A stretch of DNA of 64,000 bases, taken from the NCBI RefSeq assembly GCF_900177415.1, contig NZ_FXAF01000003.1, forward strand, positions 248,001 to 312,000, written 5' to 3'. The DNA comes from Xaviernesmea oryzae. Lineage in GTDB: Bacteria > Pseudomonadota > Alphaproteobacteria > Rhizobiales > Rhizobiaceae. Below the pieces are notes generated by a model. That model searched no databases and was not told where the DNA came from. It saw only the letters and a program-made list of their open reading frames with translations. Made by a program: the position numbers and the translations under genes. This document shows, in pieces, positions 54,071 through 63,023 of the stretch. The first letter of the stretch is position 1. Every line of letters starts with the position of its first letter.

Positions 54071-54181
54071 GACGAGAGCCTTGTTGAGCCTTTCGCAGGC
54101 AACGCCCTCCGCCACTCCAGGTTCCGTCAAACACCGAAAGGTGACGCGAAGCCTTCCCAAGAGTCCGATTTTGTGATTATA

Positions 54182-54197
54182 TTGAATGAACGTTCAG
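54182..54197. promoter_or_regulatory. Operator 1: TTGAATG-NN-CGTTCA element before the Rieske oxygenase
   Basis: TTGAATG (54182-54188), two bases, CGTTCAG (54191-54197). The inner TGAACGTTCA is a perfect 10-base palindrome. A TATATT -10-like hexamer abuts it on the left, and the oxygenase start is 17 bases downstream. The same element, with 13 of 14 arm bases identical, recurs at 58242. Confidence 0.65.
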
Positions 54198-54214
54198 CAA
54201 ATAAGAGCTGTGTC

Positions 54215-55414
54215 ATGAATGAACATGTCCGCGACATCTCGATTCCCAACGACTGGGACCGGCGCGGGTTGCCTGGCTGGTGCTATCATTCGGATGCGCT
54301 TCTGGAGCTCGAAAAAGACCACGTCTTCCGCAATCACTGGCAGATCGCCTGTCATGTCTCCGACGTGCCGGAACCGGGCGACTATCTCGCCATGGATGCG
54401 GTGGGCGAGCGGGCGCTTATCCTCCGCGACAAGGGTGGCCGGCTCCGCGCCTTCCAGAATATCTGCCGCCATCGGGGTTCGCGGCTGGTGACGGACGAAA
54501 CAGGCCATTGCAAGGGCGCGCTGGTCTGTCCCTTCCATGGCTGGGTCTACAATCTCGACGGCACCCTTCGGGGTGCTGCCCGTCCCCAGAGCTTCCCGCC
54601 GCTCGATAAGCATGAGTTCGCATTGGAGCCAATCGAGATCGAAGTCTGGATGGGCTTCGTCTTCATCCGCTTCCGTAAAGGACCGCAACCATCCGTCGCC
54701 GATCTCATGCGGCCCTTCGAAAAGGAGCTCTCCCATTACCGCACGGCCGATATGGTGCCGACCAGAGGCATCTGGACCCAGGAAACGCCGGTCAACTGGA
54801 AATCCGTTCGCGACGTCGACAACGAAGGCTATCACGTCGCGATGGCGCATCCGGCGCTGCAGGATCTCTACGGCTCGACTTACTTCGATGAACCCTTCGT
54901 CAAGGGCGTGTGCCGGTCATTTGCGACCTATAACCCTTACGCCGGGCGGCGCTGGAGCGTGAGGAACTACATGAAACTCGCCCCCGATCCGGCGCATCTG
55001 CCGCAGCACCTGAAGAAAGCCTGGATCTATTACGGCCTTTTCCCCAACGCGGTGATCGCAGTCACGCCGGAAACGACGCAATTCTATCAGGAATTTCCAA
55101 TCTCGAAGGACCGGACCATGCTCCGCGGCGGCATCTATCGCTACGCGCAGGAAAGCCGGACGCAGCGGCTTGCCCGTTACCTTTGCTTCCGTATCGACCG
55201 GGACACGCAATCAGAAGATGTGCAGCTCACCATCTGGTCCAATGAATCCATGACGTCGAAAGCCTTCAACGGCTTCTATCTCTCCGACCTCGAATATGGC
55301 GTGCGCACCCATCACGATCATCTGCGGGCCGCGTTACCGGTCATGACGCTGGACGAGCCTCCGGAGGAGAAGGACATGGCGGCCATGAATGCACAGATGA
55401 AGGCGCACAAGTAA
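54215..55414 (+). CDS. Rieske non-haem iron oxygenase, alpha subunit
   Basis: A 399-residue oxygenase. Rieske ligands Cys84, His86, Cys105, His108 (NICRHRGSR, CPFHGW); mononuclear iron site in VRDVDNEGYHVAMAHP. The start is ATG 54215 (MNEHVRDISIPNDW); an upstream in-frame ATG would put the operator inside the gene. It is distinct in sequence from the GbcA-like protein at 32837 and closer to the GbcA/carnitine-oxygenase CntA-type alpha subunits acting on quaternary amines or to aromatic hydroxylases; this cannot be settled by eye. No reductase gene is adjacent. The shared operator links it to the polyamine-type importer and aminotransferase nearby. Confidence 0.88.
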   Translation: MNEHVRDISIPNDWDRRGLPGWCYHSDALLELEKDHVFRNHWQIACHVSDVPEPGDYLAMDAVGERALILRDKGGRLRAFQNICRHRGSRLVTDETGHCKGALVCPFHGWVYNLDGTLRGAARPQSFPPLDKHEFALEPIEIEVWMGFVFIRFRKGPQPSVADLMRPFEKELSHYRTADMVPTRGIWTQETPVNWKSVRDVDNEGYHVAMAHPALQDLYGSTYFDEPFVKGVCRSFATYNPYAGRRWSVRNYMKLAPDPAHLPQHLKKAWIYYGLFPNAVIAVTPETTQFYQEFPISKDRTMLRGGIYRYAQESRTQRLARYLCFRIDRDTQSEDVQLTIWSNESMTSKAFNGFYLSDLEYGVRTHHDHLRAALPVMTLDEPPEEKDMAAMNAQMKAHK

Positions 55415-55592
55415 TCTCTTGCGTGATGCTGGCGCTGATTAAGTTACCAGAATATTAGGCGCCGATAAAATGCAAGTTTTCGCATCGGAGTATCGAGGCG
55501 TTAACCGGCTAAAAACGAAGTAATGCTTAGCTTCTCTTATTTTATTGGCGACCGATTTCTGTTGTGGTCGATTCCTTCAGGATAATTTGAAC

Positions 55593-56693
55593 ATGATTCC
55601 CGTCGAGGCAGGAAAACAGCAGCAGGCCGCCACTCCCCGATCCATGCGCATCCTGACGGAGGCGATCGGGAAGGATCTCGAACATTTCAGCCTGGACAAC
55701 ACGTTGGTCGTGAAGCAGATCAGGCTTCTGGCCATCAATGCGCTGATCGAGGCGGCCAGGGCCGGCGAAACGGGTAAGGGATTCGCCGTCGTCGCCAATG
55801 AGGTGCAGCGTCTGGCCCAGATTGCCAGCGATATCGCCGGAAAGTTCGAAAGCAATGTGCTGGGCCGCATCGGGCTCAGCCGTGCCATGGCGGATTCGCT
55901 GATGACCGAAATGGAGGGCGTGCGGCTGACCGATCTCGCCCAGACCCTGGTGCAGCTCATCGTCCGCAATCTTTTCGAACGCACCGCCGATGTCCGCTGG
56001 TGGGCGACCGACACCGCTCTCTGGCAGGCTCTTGAGGAGCCGAGCGCGGAAAAGGCTGCCTTCGCGGCGGAGCGTCTCGGCGTCATCAACCGTTTCTACA
56101 CGGTCTATCTCGATCTCGTCGTGACCGATCTTTCCGGCAAGGTGATCGCGTCGGCCAATCCGCGCTTCCAGCGCAAGCTGGTGGGCACGTCGCTTGCCGG
56201 CGATCCGTGGTTCACGGCCGCCTGCCGCTGCCAATCCGGCGACGAATACATTGTCGACGAGGTGAAGCCGAGCCCGCCGCACGACAACCATCATGCGCTC
56301 GTCTATGCCACCGGCATCCGCGAGGGCGGCAAGCTCGACGGCACGCTGCTGGGGACGCTCGGCGTCTATTTCGACTGGCAGAACCAAGGCCAAGCGATCG
56401 TCGAAAAGGAAGCGAACCTGCCGCCGCAGGTGGCCGAGAGGACGACCGTGATGCTGCTCGACGGCAACAACCGGGTCATCGCCTCCACCGATCCGGCGCG
56501 GCTTTTCACCCATTTCATGCTGGCAAAACATGGAAGCGAGGCTTCCGGCAGCTATTACGACAATACGGGCTGCATCGTCGCCTTCGCGAAAACCCTGGGC
56601 TACGAGGATTATGACGGGCTCGGCTGGCACGGCGTGGTGATCCAGCAAACCGAAAGCGACCCGGCCATCAAGGCAACGTTGAATATACGTTAA
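55593..56693 (+). CDS. Soluble chemoreceptor-like protein with C-terminal Cache-type domain
   Basis: A 366-residue protein that starts at ATG 55593. Residues about 35-90 match the hairpin tip of methyl-accepting chemotaxis proteins ([19 protein letters not shown] and [15 protein letters not shown]). Residues about 130-350 read as a Cache/PAS-like sensor ([70 protein letters not shown]). There is no transmembrane helix or signal peptide, and the order is the reverse of ordinary chemoreceptors. The signalling part is too short for a full four-helix bundle, so it may bind into a receptor array or regulate something else. Confidence 0.75.
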   Translation: MIPVEAGKQQQAATPRSMRILTEAIGKDLEHFSLDNTLVVKQIRLLAINALIEAARAGETGKGFAVVANEVQRLAQIASDIAGKFESNVLGRIGLSRAMADSLMTEMEGVRLTDLAQTLVQLIVRNLFERTADVRWWATDTALWQALEEPSAEKAAFAAERLGVINRFYTVYLDLVVTDLSGKVIASANPRFQRKLVGTSLAGDPWFTAACRCQSGDEYIVDEVKPSPPHDNHHALVYATGIREGGKLDGTLLGTLGVYFDWQNQGQAIVEKEANLPPQVAERTTVMLLDGNNRVIASTDPARLFTHFMLAKHGSEASGSYYDNTGCIVAFAKTLGYEDYDGLGWHGVVIQQTESDPAIKATLNIR

Positions 56694-56759
56694 GGTGCCC
56701 CCTAACTTTAGGGTACGCCGACACAATCGAGCCAACGATATTGTCCTGACAGGACTCGC

Positions 56760-58172
56760 TCACCCTCGCCACAGGCCTTCCCGCACCAGCTCGTCCATCG
56801 TCAGCCTGATCCCCTGCCTCAGGATCGAGACGAGGTCGTCGATCTGGCTTTGCGTGATCGTCAGCGGCGGAGACATCACGCACATGTGGATGAGCGGGCG
56901 AACCAGCAGGCCAAGGCGCTGGCAATGGACGTCGATGCGCTTGCCCACTTCAAGGTCAAGCGCCAGCGGATTGTTGCTTTCGCGGTCGGCAACGCATTCG
57001 ACGCAGGCCATCAGCCCCAGTCCGCGCACCTCGCCGACCAGCGGCAGGTCCTCCAGGGTCTTCAGCTGTGCCTGGAAATAGGGAGCGTTCTCCCGGGCCT
57101 GGGCGAGCAGCCCATCCTCCAGCAGGTCGAGATTCTTCAGCGCGACCGCACAACCGATCGGGTGGCTCGAATAGGTGAGCCCATGCGCGAACATCGCTTC
57201 CGGATGGTTCGAGGCACGGAGCTGTTCGAGCAGGTGCGAGGAGATCATCACGCCGCCGAGCGGAAAGTAGCCGGAGGTCACGCCCTTGGCGAAGGTGATC
57301 ATATCCGGCTCGATGTCGAAGACGTTTCCGGAAGCGAAAACATGACCCAGCCGGCCGAAGGCGGTCACCACCTCGTCGGCGATGAACAGGATGTCATTTT
57401 CGGCGCAGAGTTTCCGCATGCGCCTGAGATAGCCGTCGGGAGGGACAATCACGCCGCCGGATGCCATGACCGGCTCGGCGATGAGGGCGCCGATACGCTC
57501 CGGGCCGTGCTTTTCGATCGCTTGCTGGAACTCGTCCACCAGAAAATCGCAGAATTGCCGTATGCTCATCCCGGCCGGCCGGCGGAAGGGATCGGGGCAG
57601 GACAGCTTGACGACCTGATCCGAGGCGTTGTCCATCCAGTCGTGGTCGCGCGGGCGGCCGTTGAGCGAGGCGGAAAGATAAGTCGAGCCGTGGTAGCCGC
57701 CCTGGCGCGACACGATCAGCTTCTTCTCCGGCCGGCCGCGGACATTGTTGGAAAACTGCATGAAACGCAGCGCCGTCTCGACCGCGGAAGAACCGCCGGT
57801 CGTATAGAAGACGTGATCGAGGTCGCCTGGCGCATGGGCTGCCAGCCGTTTCGCCAGCTGCGCTGAGGGCTCGCTCATCGTATACCAGGGTGAATTGTAG
57901 GAGAGCGCCATCGCCTGCTCGTAAAGCACGCGGGCGATGGGTTCGCAGCGATGGCCGACATTGGTGCACCACATGCCGGCCGGCCCGTCGATCAGCCGCC
58001 TCCCCTCCTGATCCGTGACATAGATGCCGTCGCCTGCGGCAATACCGCCGCGCGCTTCCGCGCCGATCGATCCCGCGACTGGCCAAGGCTGGATGAGATG
58101 GGCTTTAGCGGTTGCGGCCAGCGCGTCCTCCTCCAGAGCCGCGATTTTTGCCGGGTCACGTTTCGCCGCCAT
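56760..58172 (-). CDS. Class III (omega-type) aminotransferase
   Basis: A 470-residue PLP aminotransferase. Substrate/PLP features: DGPAGMWCTNVGHRCEPIA near residue 60, FYTTGGSSAVETALRFMQF (phosphate-binding), LFIADEVVTAFGRLG, and the Schiff-base Lys in MITFAKGVTSGYFPLGG near 290. The family transfers amino groups from omega-amino acids, polyamines or similar amines to pyruvate or 2-oxoglutarate. It is divergent from a polyamine-type ABC importer with 239 bases between, and a palindromic operator in that gap is shared with the Rieske oxygenase promoter. Amine substrate is inferred. Confidence 0.92.
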   Translation of the reverse strand: MAAKRDPAKIAALEEDALAATAKAHLIQPWPVAGSIGAEARGGIAAGDGIYVTDQEGRRLIDGPAGMWCTNVGHRCEPIARVLYEQAMALSYNSPWYTMSEPSAQLAKRLAAHAPGDLDHVFYTTGGSSAVETALRFMQFSNNVRGRPEKKLIVSRQGGYHGSTYLSASLNGRPRDHDWMDNASDQVVKLSCPDPFRRPAGMSIRQFCDFLVDEFQQAIEKHGPERIGALIAEPVMASGGVIVPPDGYLRRMRKLCAENDILFIADEVVTAFGRLGHVFASGNVFDIEPDMITFAKGVTSGYFPLGGVMISSHLLEQLRASNHPEAMFAHGLTYSSHPIGCAVALKNLDLLEDGLLAQARENAPYFQAQLKTLEDLPLVGEVRGLGLMACVECVADRESNNPLALDLEVGKRIDVHCQRLGLLVRPLIHMCVMSPPLTITQSQIDDLVSILRQGIRLTMDELVREGLWRG

Positions 58173-58241
58173 TTCCTGCTCCTCACGAAAATTTTGATGA
58201 ATCCGATAAGCTCATGCTATTTATATTGTAATTCTATTATT

Positions 58242-58257
58242 TTGAATGTCCGTTCAA
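58242..58257. promoter_or_regulatory. Operator 2: TTGAATG-NN-CGTTCA element before the importer/aminotransferase
   Basis: TTGAATG (58242-58248), two bases, CGTTCAA (58251-58257); arms complementary at 6 of 7 positions. A TATTAT -10-like hexamer (58235-58240) abuts it on the left, as at operator 1. It lies 70 bases from the aminotransferase start and 155 from the permease start. The size and half-site are typical of TetR-family operators; no TetR gene is in the window. Confidence 0.65.
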
Positions 58258-58411
58258 TCAATATGACAGAAATACCCCTTGCGTTCAATCCGGTTTTGCG
58301 CTCATCTCCTCAAGGGAACGACAAAGGGCGAAAACGCCCGAGGAAAACCGGGATGAGACGGCTGCTTCAATATGATTGTCGCCGTAGCGTGTTCTGCGCG
58401 GAGGCCTGCTG

Positions 58412-59332
58412 ATGGCGATCACGGCAAGCCACGCGCCGGCCGAGTTGGCTCCGCCCGAGCCCCCGCGACCAAGATGGTCGGCCAGCGAGGAGGCGAGCGG
58501 ACTGGCGCTGATCTCGCCGACGCTGCTCTATGCTGTCTCCCTGCTGGCCCTGCCCATCCTTATCGTCTTCGCTTATAGCTTCTGGTCGCAGGACTATCTC
58601 ACGATCGACCGCGCCCTGACGCTTGAAAACTACCGCACGGCACTTTTCGAGCCGATGTATCAGGATCTGCTCGGCCGTTCGCTGGTCATCTCGCTTGTCG
58701 TGAGCCTCGTCACCGTGGCGATCTCCTATCCGATTGCCTGGTTCATTTCCTTCCACGGCGGACGGCACAAGAATCTCTGGCTCTTTTTGATCACCGTGCC
58801 CTGCTGGACGAGCTATCTGCTGCGCGTCATGTCCTGGAAGGTGATCCTCGGTTACCAGGGCGTCTTGAACACCGGCCTCATGTCGGCCGGCATCACCGAC
58901 CAGCCGATCGCCTCGCTGCTCTACAATTCCAATGCGGTGGTGATCACGCTGGTGCACAGCTGGGCTGCCTTCGCCATCCTGCCGATCTTCGTCTCGCTCG
59001 AAAAGATCGACCGTTCGCTGATCGAGGCGGCGCGCGATCTCGGCGACACCAGGCTGATGAGCTTCGTGCGGGTGGTGCTGCCGCTGTCGCTGCCCGGGAT
59101 CATCTCGGCGCTCCTGATCGTCATGATCCCGACCGTCGGCGATTACGTTACGCCGAAACTCGTGGGGGGCAAGGACGGCGTGATGATCGCGACCGCCATC
59201 CAGGCGCAGTTCGGCAAGGGGGCCAATTGGCCGCTCGGCGCCGCGCTGTCCGTCACCACCATGATCGTCGTCTCGGCCATGGCCGGGCTGACCGTGCTGG
59301 CACTGAAACTCGTCGTGAGAAAAATCCGATGA
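58412..59332 (+). CDS. Spermidine/putrescine-type ABC transporter permease (PotB-like)
   Basis: A 306-residue permease with a Pro-rich cytoplasmic N-terminus (PAELAPPEPPRPRW) and six hydrophobic helices starting at LISPTLLYAVSLLALPILIVFAYSF. EAA loop: IEAARDLGDTRLMSFVRVVLPLSLPG. The phrase PCWTSYLLRVMSWKVILG is characteristic of PotB. GGAGG precedes the ATG. First gene of a permease-permease-ATPase operon, joined to the next by an ATGA overlap. No substrate-binding protein gene is in the cluster as seen. Confidence 0.93.
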   Translation: MAITASHAPAELAPPEPPRPRWSASEEASGLALISPTLLYAVSLLALPILIVFAYSFWSQDYLTIDRALTLENYRTALFEPMYQDLLGRSLVISLVVSLVTVAISYPIAWFISFHGGRHKNLWLFLITVPCWTSYLLRVMSWKVILGYQGVLNTGLMSAGITDQPIASLLYNSNAVVITLVHSWAAFAILPIFVSLEKIDRSLIEAARDLGDTRLMSFVRVVLPLSLPGIISALLIVMIPTVGDYVTPKLVGGKDGVMIATAIQAQFGKGANWPLGAALSVTTMIVVSAMAGLTVLALKLVVRKIR

Positions 59333-60150
59333 ACACCGGCGCCCCTGGAAAATCCCGCCTGTTACCCGGTTACGTGGCGCTCTATTTCCTGTTCCTCTAC
59401 CTGCCGATCCTGCTTCTGCCGGTCTTCTCGTTCAACAATGCCGCGGCCACGACCTTCCCGCTCGCGGGCTTCACGACCAAATGGTACGTCTCGCTCCGGG
59501 GCAATGGTGAAATGTTGGCTGCGGCGGTGAACAGCCTGATCGTCGGGGTCTGCGTCTCGGGGCTCTCCACTTTGCTCGGCATCTGCGCGGCGCGCGCCAT
59601 CACCCGCTATCGCTTCCGCGGCCGGCGGGCGGCGAACGGGCTCATCATGGCGCCGCTCTTCCTGCCGGAGATCATCGTCGCCGTATCGCTGCTGATGGTC
59701 GTGCTGGCGGCCGGCATGGAGCTGTCGCTGGCGACGATCATTCTCGGCCAGACGGTCTTTTGCCTGCCCTATTGCATGTCGGTACTGACCGCCGGTTTCG
59801 AAGGGTTCGACCGCAGCCTCGAGGAGGCCTCGCTCGATCTCGGCGAGACTGCCTTCGGCACGTTCCGGCGTGTCACGCTGCCGGTCGTGGCGCCGGCGAT
59901 CCTGTCGAGCCTGCTGGTTTCGTTCACCATTTCCCTCGACGAATTCATCCTCGCCTTCTTTCTCTCCGGCACCGAACCGACGCTGGCGGTCTATATCTGG
60001 GGGCAGCTCCGCTTCGCCGCGAAACTGCCGAGCGTCCTGGCTCTCGGCACGATCATGCTGCTCATCTCGATCCTGTTGCTGACCATTGCCGAAGTCGTGC
60101 GCCGCCGCGCCGAACGCCGTTACGCCACCGGAGGTTACGCGCATGCCTGA
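59329..60150 (+). CDS. Spermidine/putrescine-type ABC transporter permease (PotC-like)
   Basis: A 273-residue permease started at the ATG overlapping the PotB-like stop. Helices begin at YVALYFLFLYLPILLLPVFSFN; the EAA loop is LEEASLDLGETAFGTFRRVTLPVVAP, and VSFTISLDEFILAFFLSG is a PotC hallmark. It forms the membrane channel with the PotB-like protein. The 3' end overlaps the ATPase gene by eight bases. Confidence 0.93.
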   Translation: MNTGAPGKSRLLPGYVALYFLFLYLPILLLPVFSFNNAAATTFPLAGFTTKWYVSLRGNGEMLAAAVNSLIVGVCVSGLSTLLGICAARAITRYRFRGRRAANGLIMAPLFLPEIIVAVSLLMVVLAAGMELSLATIILGQTVFCLPYCMSVLTAGFEGFDRSLEEASLDLGETAFGTFRRVTLPVVAPAILSSLLVSFTISLDEFILAFFLSGTEPTLAVYIWGQLRFAAKLPSVLALGTIMLLISILLLTIAEVVRRRAERRYATGGYAHA

Positions 60151-61255
60151 CACGCCTATGATCGCAATCGACCGGGTCAACAAATTCTACGGCATCTACA
60201 AGGCGCTGTCGGATGTTTCGCTTAACATCGGCGCCGGTGAATTCTTCGCGCTGCTCGGCCCTTCCGGCTGCGGCAAGACCACGCTGCTGCGCTCCATCGC
60301 TGGCTTCGACAATCCCAGTTCCGGCGATATCCGCATCGACGGGCATTCCGCCATCGGCGTGCCACCCAACCTCCGCCCGACCAACATGGTTTTCCAGAGC
60401 TATGCCATCTTCCCGCACCTGAACGTCGAGGAGAATGTCGCCTACGGACTGAAACGCTTGAAGCTCGGAGCCGACGAGGAGCGCCGGCGGGTCGGTGCCG
60501 CGCTCGAGCAGGTGCGTCTTGGCCACCTGGGCAAGCGGCGCGGCCATGAGCTTTCCGGCGGCCAGCGGCAGCGCGTGGCGCTCGCCCGGGCTCTTGTCCT
60601 CAGGCCGAAAGTACTGCTGCTGGACGAGCCCTTGTCCGCGCTCGACAAGAAGCTGCGCGAGGAAATGCAGGCGGAGCTGCGCTCGCTGCAGAGGGCTGTC
60701 GGCATCACCTTCGTGCTCGTCACCCACGACCAATATGAGGCGCTGGCGCTCTCCGACCGGATCGCCGTGATGTTCGGCGGACGGATCGCGCAGGTCGCGA
60801 CCCCGAAGGAAATCTACCAGCACCCGCGCACGAAATCGGTTGCCGACTTCCTCGGCGGCATGAATTTCCTCTCCGGCCGGACGCTCGGGCAGACCGCCTC
60901 CGGCCTCACCGTCGAGACGGAAAAGTTCGGCACGTTGACATTGTCGCTGCCGGAGGAACGGATCGAGGTCGGTGCGCGGGCGACGGTCGGGATCAGGCCG
61001 GAGCGGCTGCGGCTGCTCTGGGACGACGAGCGTGCGCCCCACGAGCTGACGGGAAAGGTGGTGAACCGGGCCTATTTCGGCGAGACGACCCATCTCCTGG
61101 TGGGTGTCGAGGGGCTGGAAAAGCCGCTCTCGATGATCGAGACCAACACCCACGGGGCCGACGACCTGCCGATCGGCGCCGACATTCGCCTGGCCTACGA
61201 CCCCGAGGCCTTCGTGCTCCTCGCGGACGACCCGCCGGTCGAACGGGTGCATTAG
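60143..61255 (+). CDS. Spermidine/putrescine-type ABC transporter ATP-binding protein (PotA-like)
   Basis: A 370-residue ATPase: start MPDTPMIAIDRVNKFYG, Walker A GPSGCGKTT near residues 40-48, Q-loop VFQSYAIFPHLNVEENV, signature LSGGQRQRVALARAL, Walker B VLLLDEPLSALDKKL, switch His in VTHDQYEAL. The C-terminal TOBE domain (VGIRPERLRLLW...VNRAYFGETTHLLVGVEG) is that of the PotA/FbpC/UgpC group. ATG lies within the PotC-like gene. It powers uptake of a polyamine-like or other amine solute together with the two permeases. Confidence 0.94.
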   Translation: MPDTPMIAIDRVNKFYGIYKALSDVSLNIGAGEFFALLGPSGCGKTTLLRSIAGFDNPSSGDIRIDGHSAIGVPPNLRPTNMVFQSYAIFPHLNVEENVAYGLKRLKLGADEERRRVGAALEQVRLGHLGKRRGHELSGGQRQRVALARALVLRPKVLLLDEPLSALDKKLREEMQAELRSLQRAVGITFVLVTHDQYEALALSDRIAVMFGGRIAQVATPKEIYQHPRTKSVADFLGGMNFLSGRTLGQTASGLTVETEKFGTLTLSLPEERIEVGARATVGIRPERLRLLWDDERAPHELTGKVVNRAYFGETTHLLVGVEGLEKPLSMIETNTHGADDLPIGADIRLAYDPEAFVLLADDPPVERVH

Positions 61256-61316
61256 GCCTTGGCAGCCGCTTGTCCTGCCCTAACTGCCTGTCGCGGGCGG
61301 GCAAGGAGGAGAGATC

Positions 61317-61691
61317 ATGATCATCCGGTCCGGAAGCTGCCTCTGCGGCAAGGTCAAATACAGTGTGAAGGACGCGCCGCTGAGGATAGGGCTCTGCCAT
61401 TGCGCCGACTGCCGCAAGGAGAGCGGCTCGAGCTTCACCACATTCGGCATATGGCCGCGCCACGCATTCGAAAGCAGCGGTGAGGTCAAATATTTCCACG
61501 GCCGGGGCTTCTGCCCGGAATGCGGATCGCGCGTCTTCAACGAGAGCGAGGGCGACGAGATGGAAATCCGCATCGGCTCGCTCGACATGGCTCCGACCGA
61601 TCTTGAGCCCATCTATGAGATCTGGGTGAAGCGACGGGAAAATTGGCTGCACCCGCTGCCCGTGCCGCAGTTCGAGGAGGATCGGACATGA
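61317..61691 (+). CDS. GFA-family zinc-binding protein
   Basis: A 124-residue GFA/CENP-V-fold protein with zinc ligands in SCLCGKVKY, LCHCADCRK and FCPECGSRVF. It is shorter than, and only distantly similar to, the GFA protein at 34692. GGAGGAGAG precedes the ATG. It lies 61 bases after the PotA-like gene, separated by an imperfect hairpin (61269-61305), so it may be read through from the importer operon. True substrate unknown; the formaldehyde-related name is historical. Confidence 0.88.
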   Translation: MIIRSGSCLCGKVKYSVKDAPLRIGLCHCADCRKESGSSFTTFGIWPRHAFESSGEVKYFHGRGFCPECGSRVFNESEGDEMEIRIGSLDMAPTDLEPIYEIWVKRRENWLHPLPVPQFEEDRT

Positions 61692-61751
61692 GGCATTGCC
61701 GTTCCGCGCCGCGGGTATAAGGTGCCTTCGATATTTTAGGAGATTCATGCC

Positions 61752-62168
61752 ATGGATTTGCTTCAGAAGGCGATCGCCATCGCGACGACGGCGCATGAGG
61801 GACAGTCGTCGAAGACGGGCGGCCCGTTCATCGATCATGTACGGCGCGTGGCGGAAAACGTGTCCGGCGAGGACGAAGAACTGGTCGCCTGGCTGCATGA
61901 CGTGGTCGAGAAAGGCCCCGGCTGGACCCTCGACCGGCTGCGCAAGGAAGGTTTCCCGGAAGCGGTCGTCGAGGCGGTCGATGCGATGAGCAAGCGTGAC
62001 GGTGAAAACTATTTCGATTTCGTGCGCCGTTCGATCAGGAATCCCCTCGCACGCCCGGTGAAGCGTGCCGACCTGACCGACAATCTTGCCCAGATGCGCC
62101 GGATGGGCGGCGACGATTCCAAGTTCGCCGAGGGGCTGCGCATCCTCGATGATGAATATCCCGGCTGA
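61752..62168 (+). CDS. HD-domain phosphohydrolase-like protein
   Basis: A 138-residue all-alpha protein. It begins MDLLQKAIAIATTAHEGQSSKTGGPFIDHVRRVAENV, the helix and H...H start of (p)ppGpp-hydrolase-type HD domains, followed by the metal-binding doublet in LVAWLHDVVEKGPGW and by RADLTDNLAQMRR. It is much shorter than RelA/SpoT and resembles MESH1-like small HD proteins, but the pattern alone does not fix the substrate. AGGAG ribosome-binding site 11 bases before the ATG. Confidence 0.82.
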   Translation: MDLLQKAIAIATTAHEGQSSKTGGPFIDHVRRVAENVSGEDEELVAWLHDVVEKGPGWTLDRLRKEGFPEAVVEAVDAMSKRDGENYFDFVRRSIRNPLARPVKRADLTDNLAQMRRMGGDDSKFAEGLRILDDEYPG

Positions 62169-62242
62169 GCCGGAACCCTGAAGCCTCCTCCCCCGTTCGT
62201 TCCGCACGGCAGAGAGCCGCGACAAGGCGACAGGATGGGCTC

Positions 62243-63022
62243 ATGGAACTCAAATCTCAGGTTGCTCTGGTAACGGGCGCGGGTTCGGGCATCGGCAAGG
62301 CGGCGGCACTGAAGCTCGCGAGCGAAGGCGCCAAGGTCGGCGTGCTGGGCCATACGAAAGACGAGATCGACAAGACCGCGATGGAGATAAGGGAGGCCGG
62401 TGGCGAGGCGCTGGTGCTGGAAACCGATGTCTCCGACGAGGCCCGGATGCGTGAGGCCGTCGACCGGCTCATTGGGGAATTCGGGCGGCTGGATATCGTC
62501 GTCGCAAACGCCGGCATCAACGGCGTCTGGGCGCCGATCGACGATCTGAAGCCGGAAGAATTCGACAGGACGATCGCGGTCAACCTGCGCGGCACCTATC
62601 TCACCTTCCACGTCGCGGTGCCGCATCTGAAAAAGCAGGGCGGCTCGGTGATCGTGGTTTCCTCGATCAACGGCAACCGAACCTTCAATACGCCCGGCGC
62701 GACGGCCTATGTGGCGACCAAAGCGGCGCAGGTGGCGATCGCCCAGCAGCTCGCGCTGGAACTCGGCAAGCACAGGATCCGGGTGAATGCCGTCTGCCCC
62801 GGCGCGATCGACACGAGCATCAATGACAACACCACCGTGCGGGGCGAGAGAGATACGGCCGTCCCGGTGAAATTCCCGAAGGGTGACATTCCGATCACCG
62901 GTGGCAGGGCGGGCGAAAGCGAAGATGTTGCAGAGGTTATCCTGTTCCTCGCCTCCGACCGCTCCCGGCATGTGACCGGCACGCCGATCTATGTCGACGG
63001 CGGCCAGGGGCTCCTGAGATAG
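62243..63022 (+). CDS. SDR-family oxidoreductase
   Basis: A 259-residue classical short-chain dehydrogenase: cofactor loop VTGAGSGIGKAAALKLA, NAG motif VVANAGINGVW, catalytic Ser in VIVVSSINGNRTF, YVATKAAQVAI with Tyr and Lys, and the C-terminal GTPIYVDGGQGLLR. The second-strand residue is Gly-His (VLGHTKDE) rather than Asp, which leaves NAD versus NADP open. A weak ribosome-binding site (ACAGGATGG) precedes the ATG. It is convergent with the small unknown gene that follows by one base. Substrate unknown. Confidence 0.9.
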   Translation: MELKSQVALVTGAGSGIGKAAALKLASEGAKVGVLGHTKDEIDKTAMEIREAGGEALVLETDVSDEARMREAVDRLIGEFGRLDIVVANAGINGVWAPIDDLKPEEFDRTIAVNLRGTYLTFHVAVPHLKKQGGSVIVVSSINGNRTFNTPGATAYVATKAAQVAIAQQLALELGKHRIRVNAVCPGAIDTSINDNTTVRGERDTAVPVKFPKGDIPITGGRAGESEDVAEVILFLASDRSRHVTGTPIYVDGGQGLLR

Positions 63023-63023
63023 G

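Noticed and set aside
58326..58339. GGGCG-AAAA-CGCCC mini-hairpin in the leader of the PotB-like gene
   Set aside because: Five-base stem only; no riboswitch-like structure could be built around it.
61269..61305. Imperfect hairpin between the PotA-like and GFA genes
   Set aside because: Arms have a bulge and mismatch, a 14-base loop and no U-run; too weak to call a terminator.
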